A stretch of 64,000 nt of DNA from Pseudorasbora parva (taxonomy: Eukaryota > Chordata > Actinopteri > Cypriniformes > Gobionidae), in the NCBI RefSeq assembly GCF_024679245.1, contig NC_090177.1, forward strand, positions 49,759,353 through 49,823,352, written 5' to 3'. The number at the start of each line of letters is the position of its first letter. Position 1 is the stretch's first letter. Positions 63,989 through 64,000 of this stretch are shown piece after piece. The position numbers and the translations under genes are program-made. A model generated the notes under the pieces. The model did not search any database, had not been told where the DNA came from, and saw only the letters and a program-made list of their open reading frames with translations.

Positions 63989-64000
63989 ATTCCTGCACCT

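Larger units (their letters stand above)
62396..64000. repeat. Tandem tRNA array, right segment (rest of unit 33, units 34-36)
   Basis: Resumes with the long-type post-Arg spacer, then two short units and a long unit cut by the window end before its Arg gene. Confidence 0.97.

Overview
The window is vertebrate nuclear DNA, most likely from a teleost and probably a cyprinid-type fish. The reasons are the canonical vertebrate tRNA-Glu, intron-containing tRNA-Tyr and tRNA-Arg genes, and the abundance of fish-type L2, Rex1/jockey-like and Tx1-type LINEs, chromodomain Ty3/Gypsy fragments, hAT-like elements and MITEs. I found no ordinary single-copy host protein gene. The window is a mobile-element-rich block followed by a large tandem tRNA array.

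1-30330: a nested transposon landscape. It holds a 569-bp hAT-like element with a BED-finger relic (170-738) and a decayed transposase-like gene (1050-1800). A Rex1/jockey-like LINE (about 2755-7580) is interrupted by a SINE-like repeat and by a 1.55-kb TIR element with a 7-bp target duplication. A minus-strand L2 LINE (9217-12560) splits a decayed zinc-finger-type gene. Three MITEs or fold-back elements lie at 15.2-16.8 kb. A nearly intact Tx1/L1-type LINE (18213-23923) sits inside a roughly 110-bp satellite. A Gypsy pol remnant (24469-26050) and a decayed, partly inverted copy of a multi-exon transposase gene (27049-30330) follow.

30331-53035 and 62396-64000: a tandem tRNA array. A long unit (1092 bp) carries tRNA-Glu-CTC on the plus strand and, on the minus strand, intron-containing tRNA-Tyr-GTA, tRNA-Glu-TTC and tRNA-Arg-ACG. 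A short unit (493 bp) lacks Glu-TTC and keeps only the 5' half of tRNA-Arg. I count 36 Glu-CTC-type loci, 36 Tyr, 12 Glu-TTC, 11 Arg (one split, three chimeric) and 24 Arg half-genes. Two Glu loci have anticodon CTA, which would read UAG. Higher-order duplications of 3663 and 2582 bp are visible.

53036-62395: a 9.36-kb transposon inserted in the A box of one tRNA-Arg gene with a 6-bp target duplication (GCGCCA). Removing the element and one duplication copy restores exactly the 1092-bp unit. On the minus strand it carries a nine-exon gene whose exons join in one uninterrupted frame of 1453 codons, with a zinc-binding region and a DDE-type core. The tRNA target, the 6-bp duplication and the DDE protein fit the Dada superfamily of small-RNA-gene-targeting DNA transposons; that assignment is inference. 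The copy at 27-30 kb is a decayed relative next to the array's left edge.
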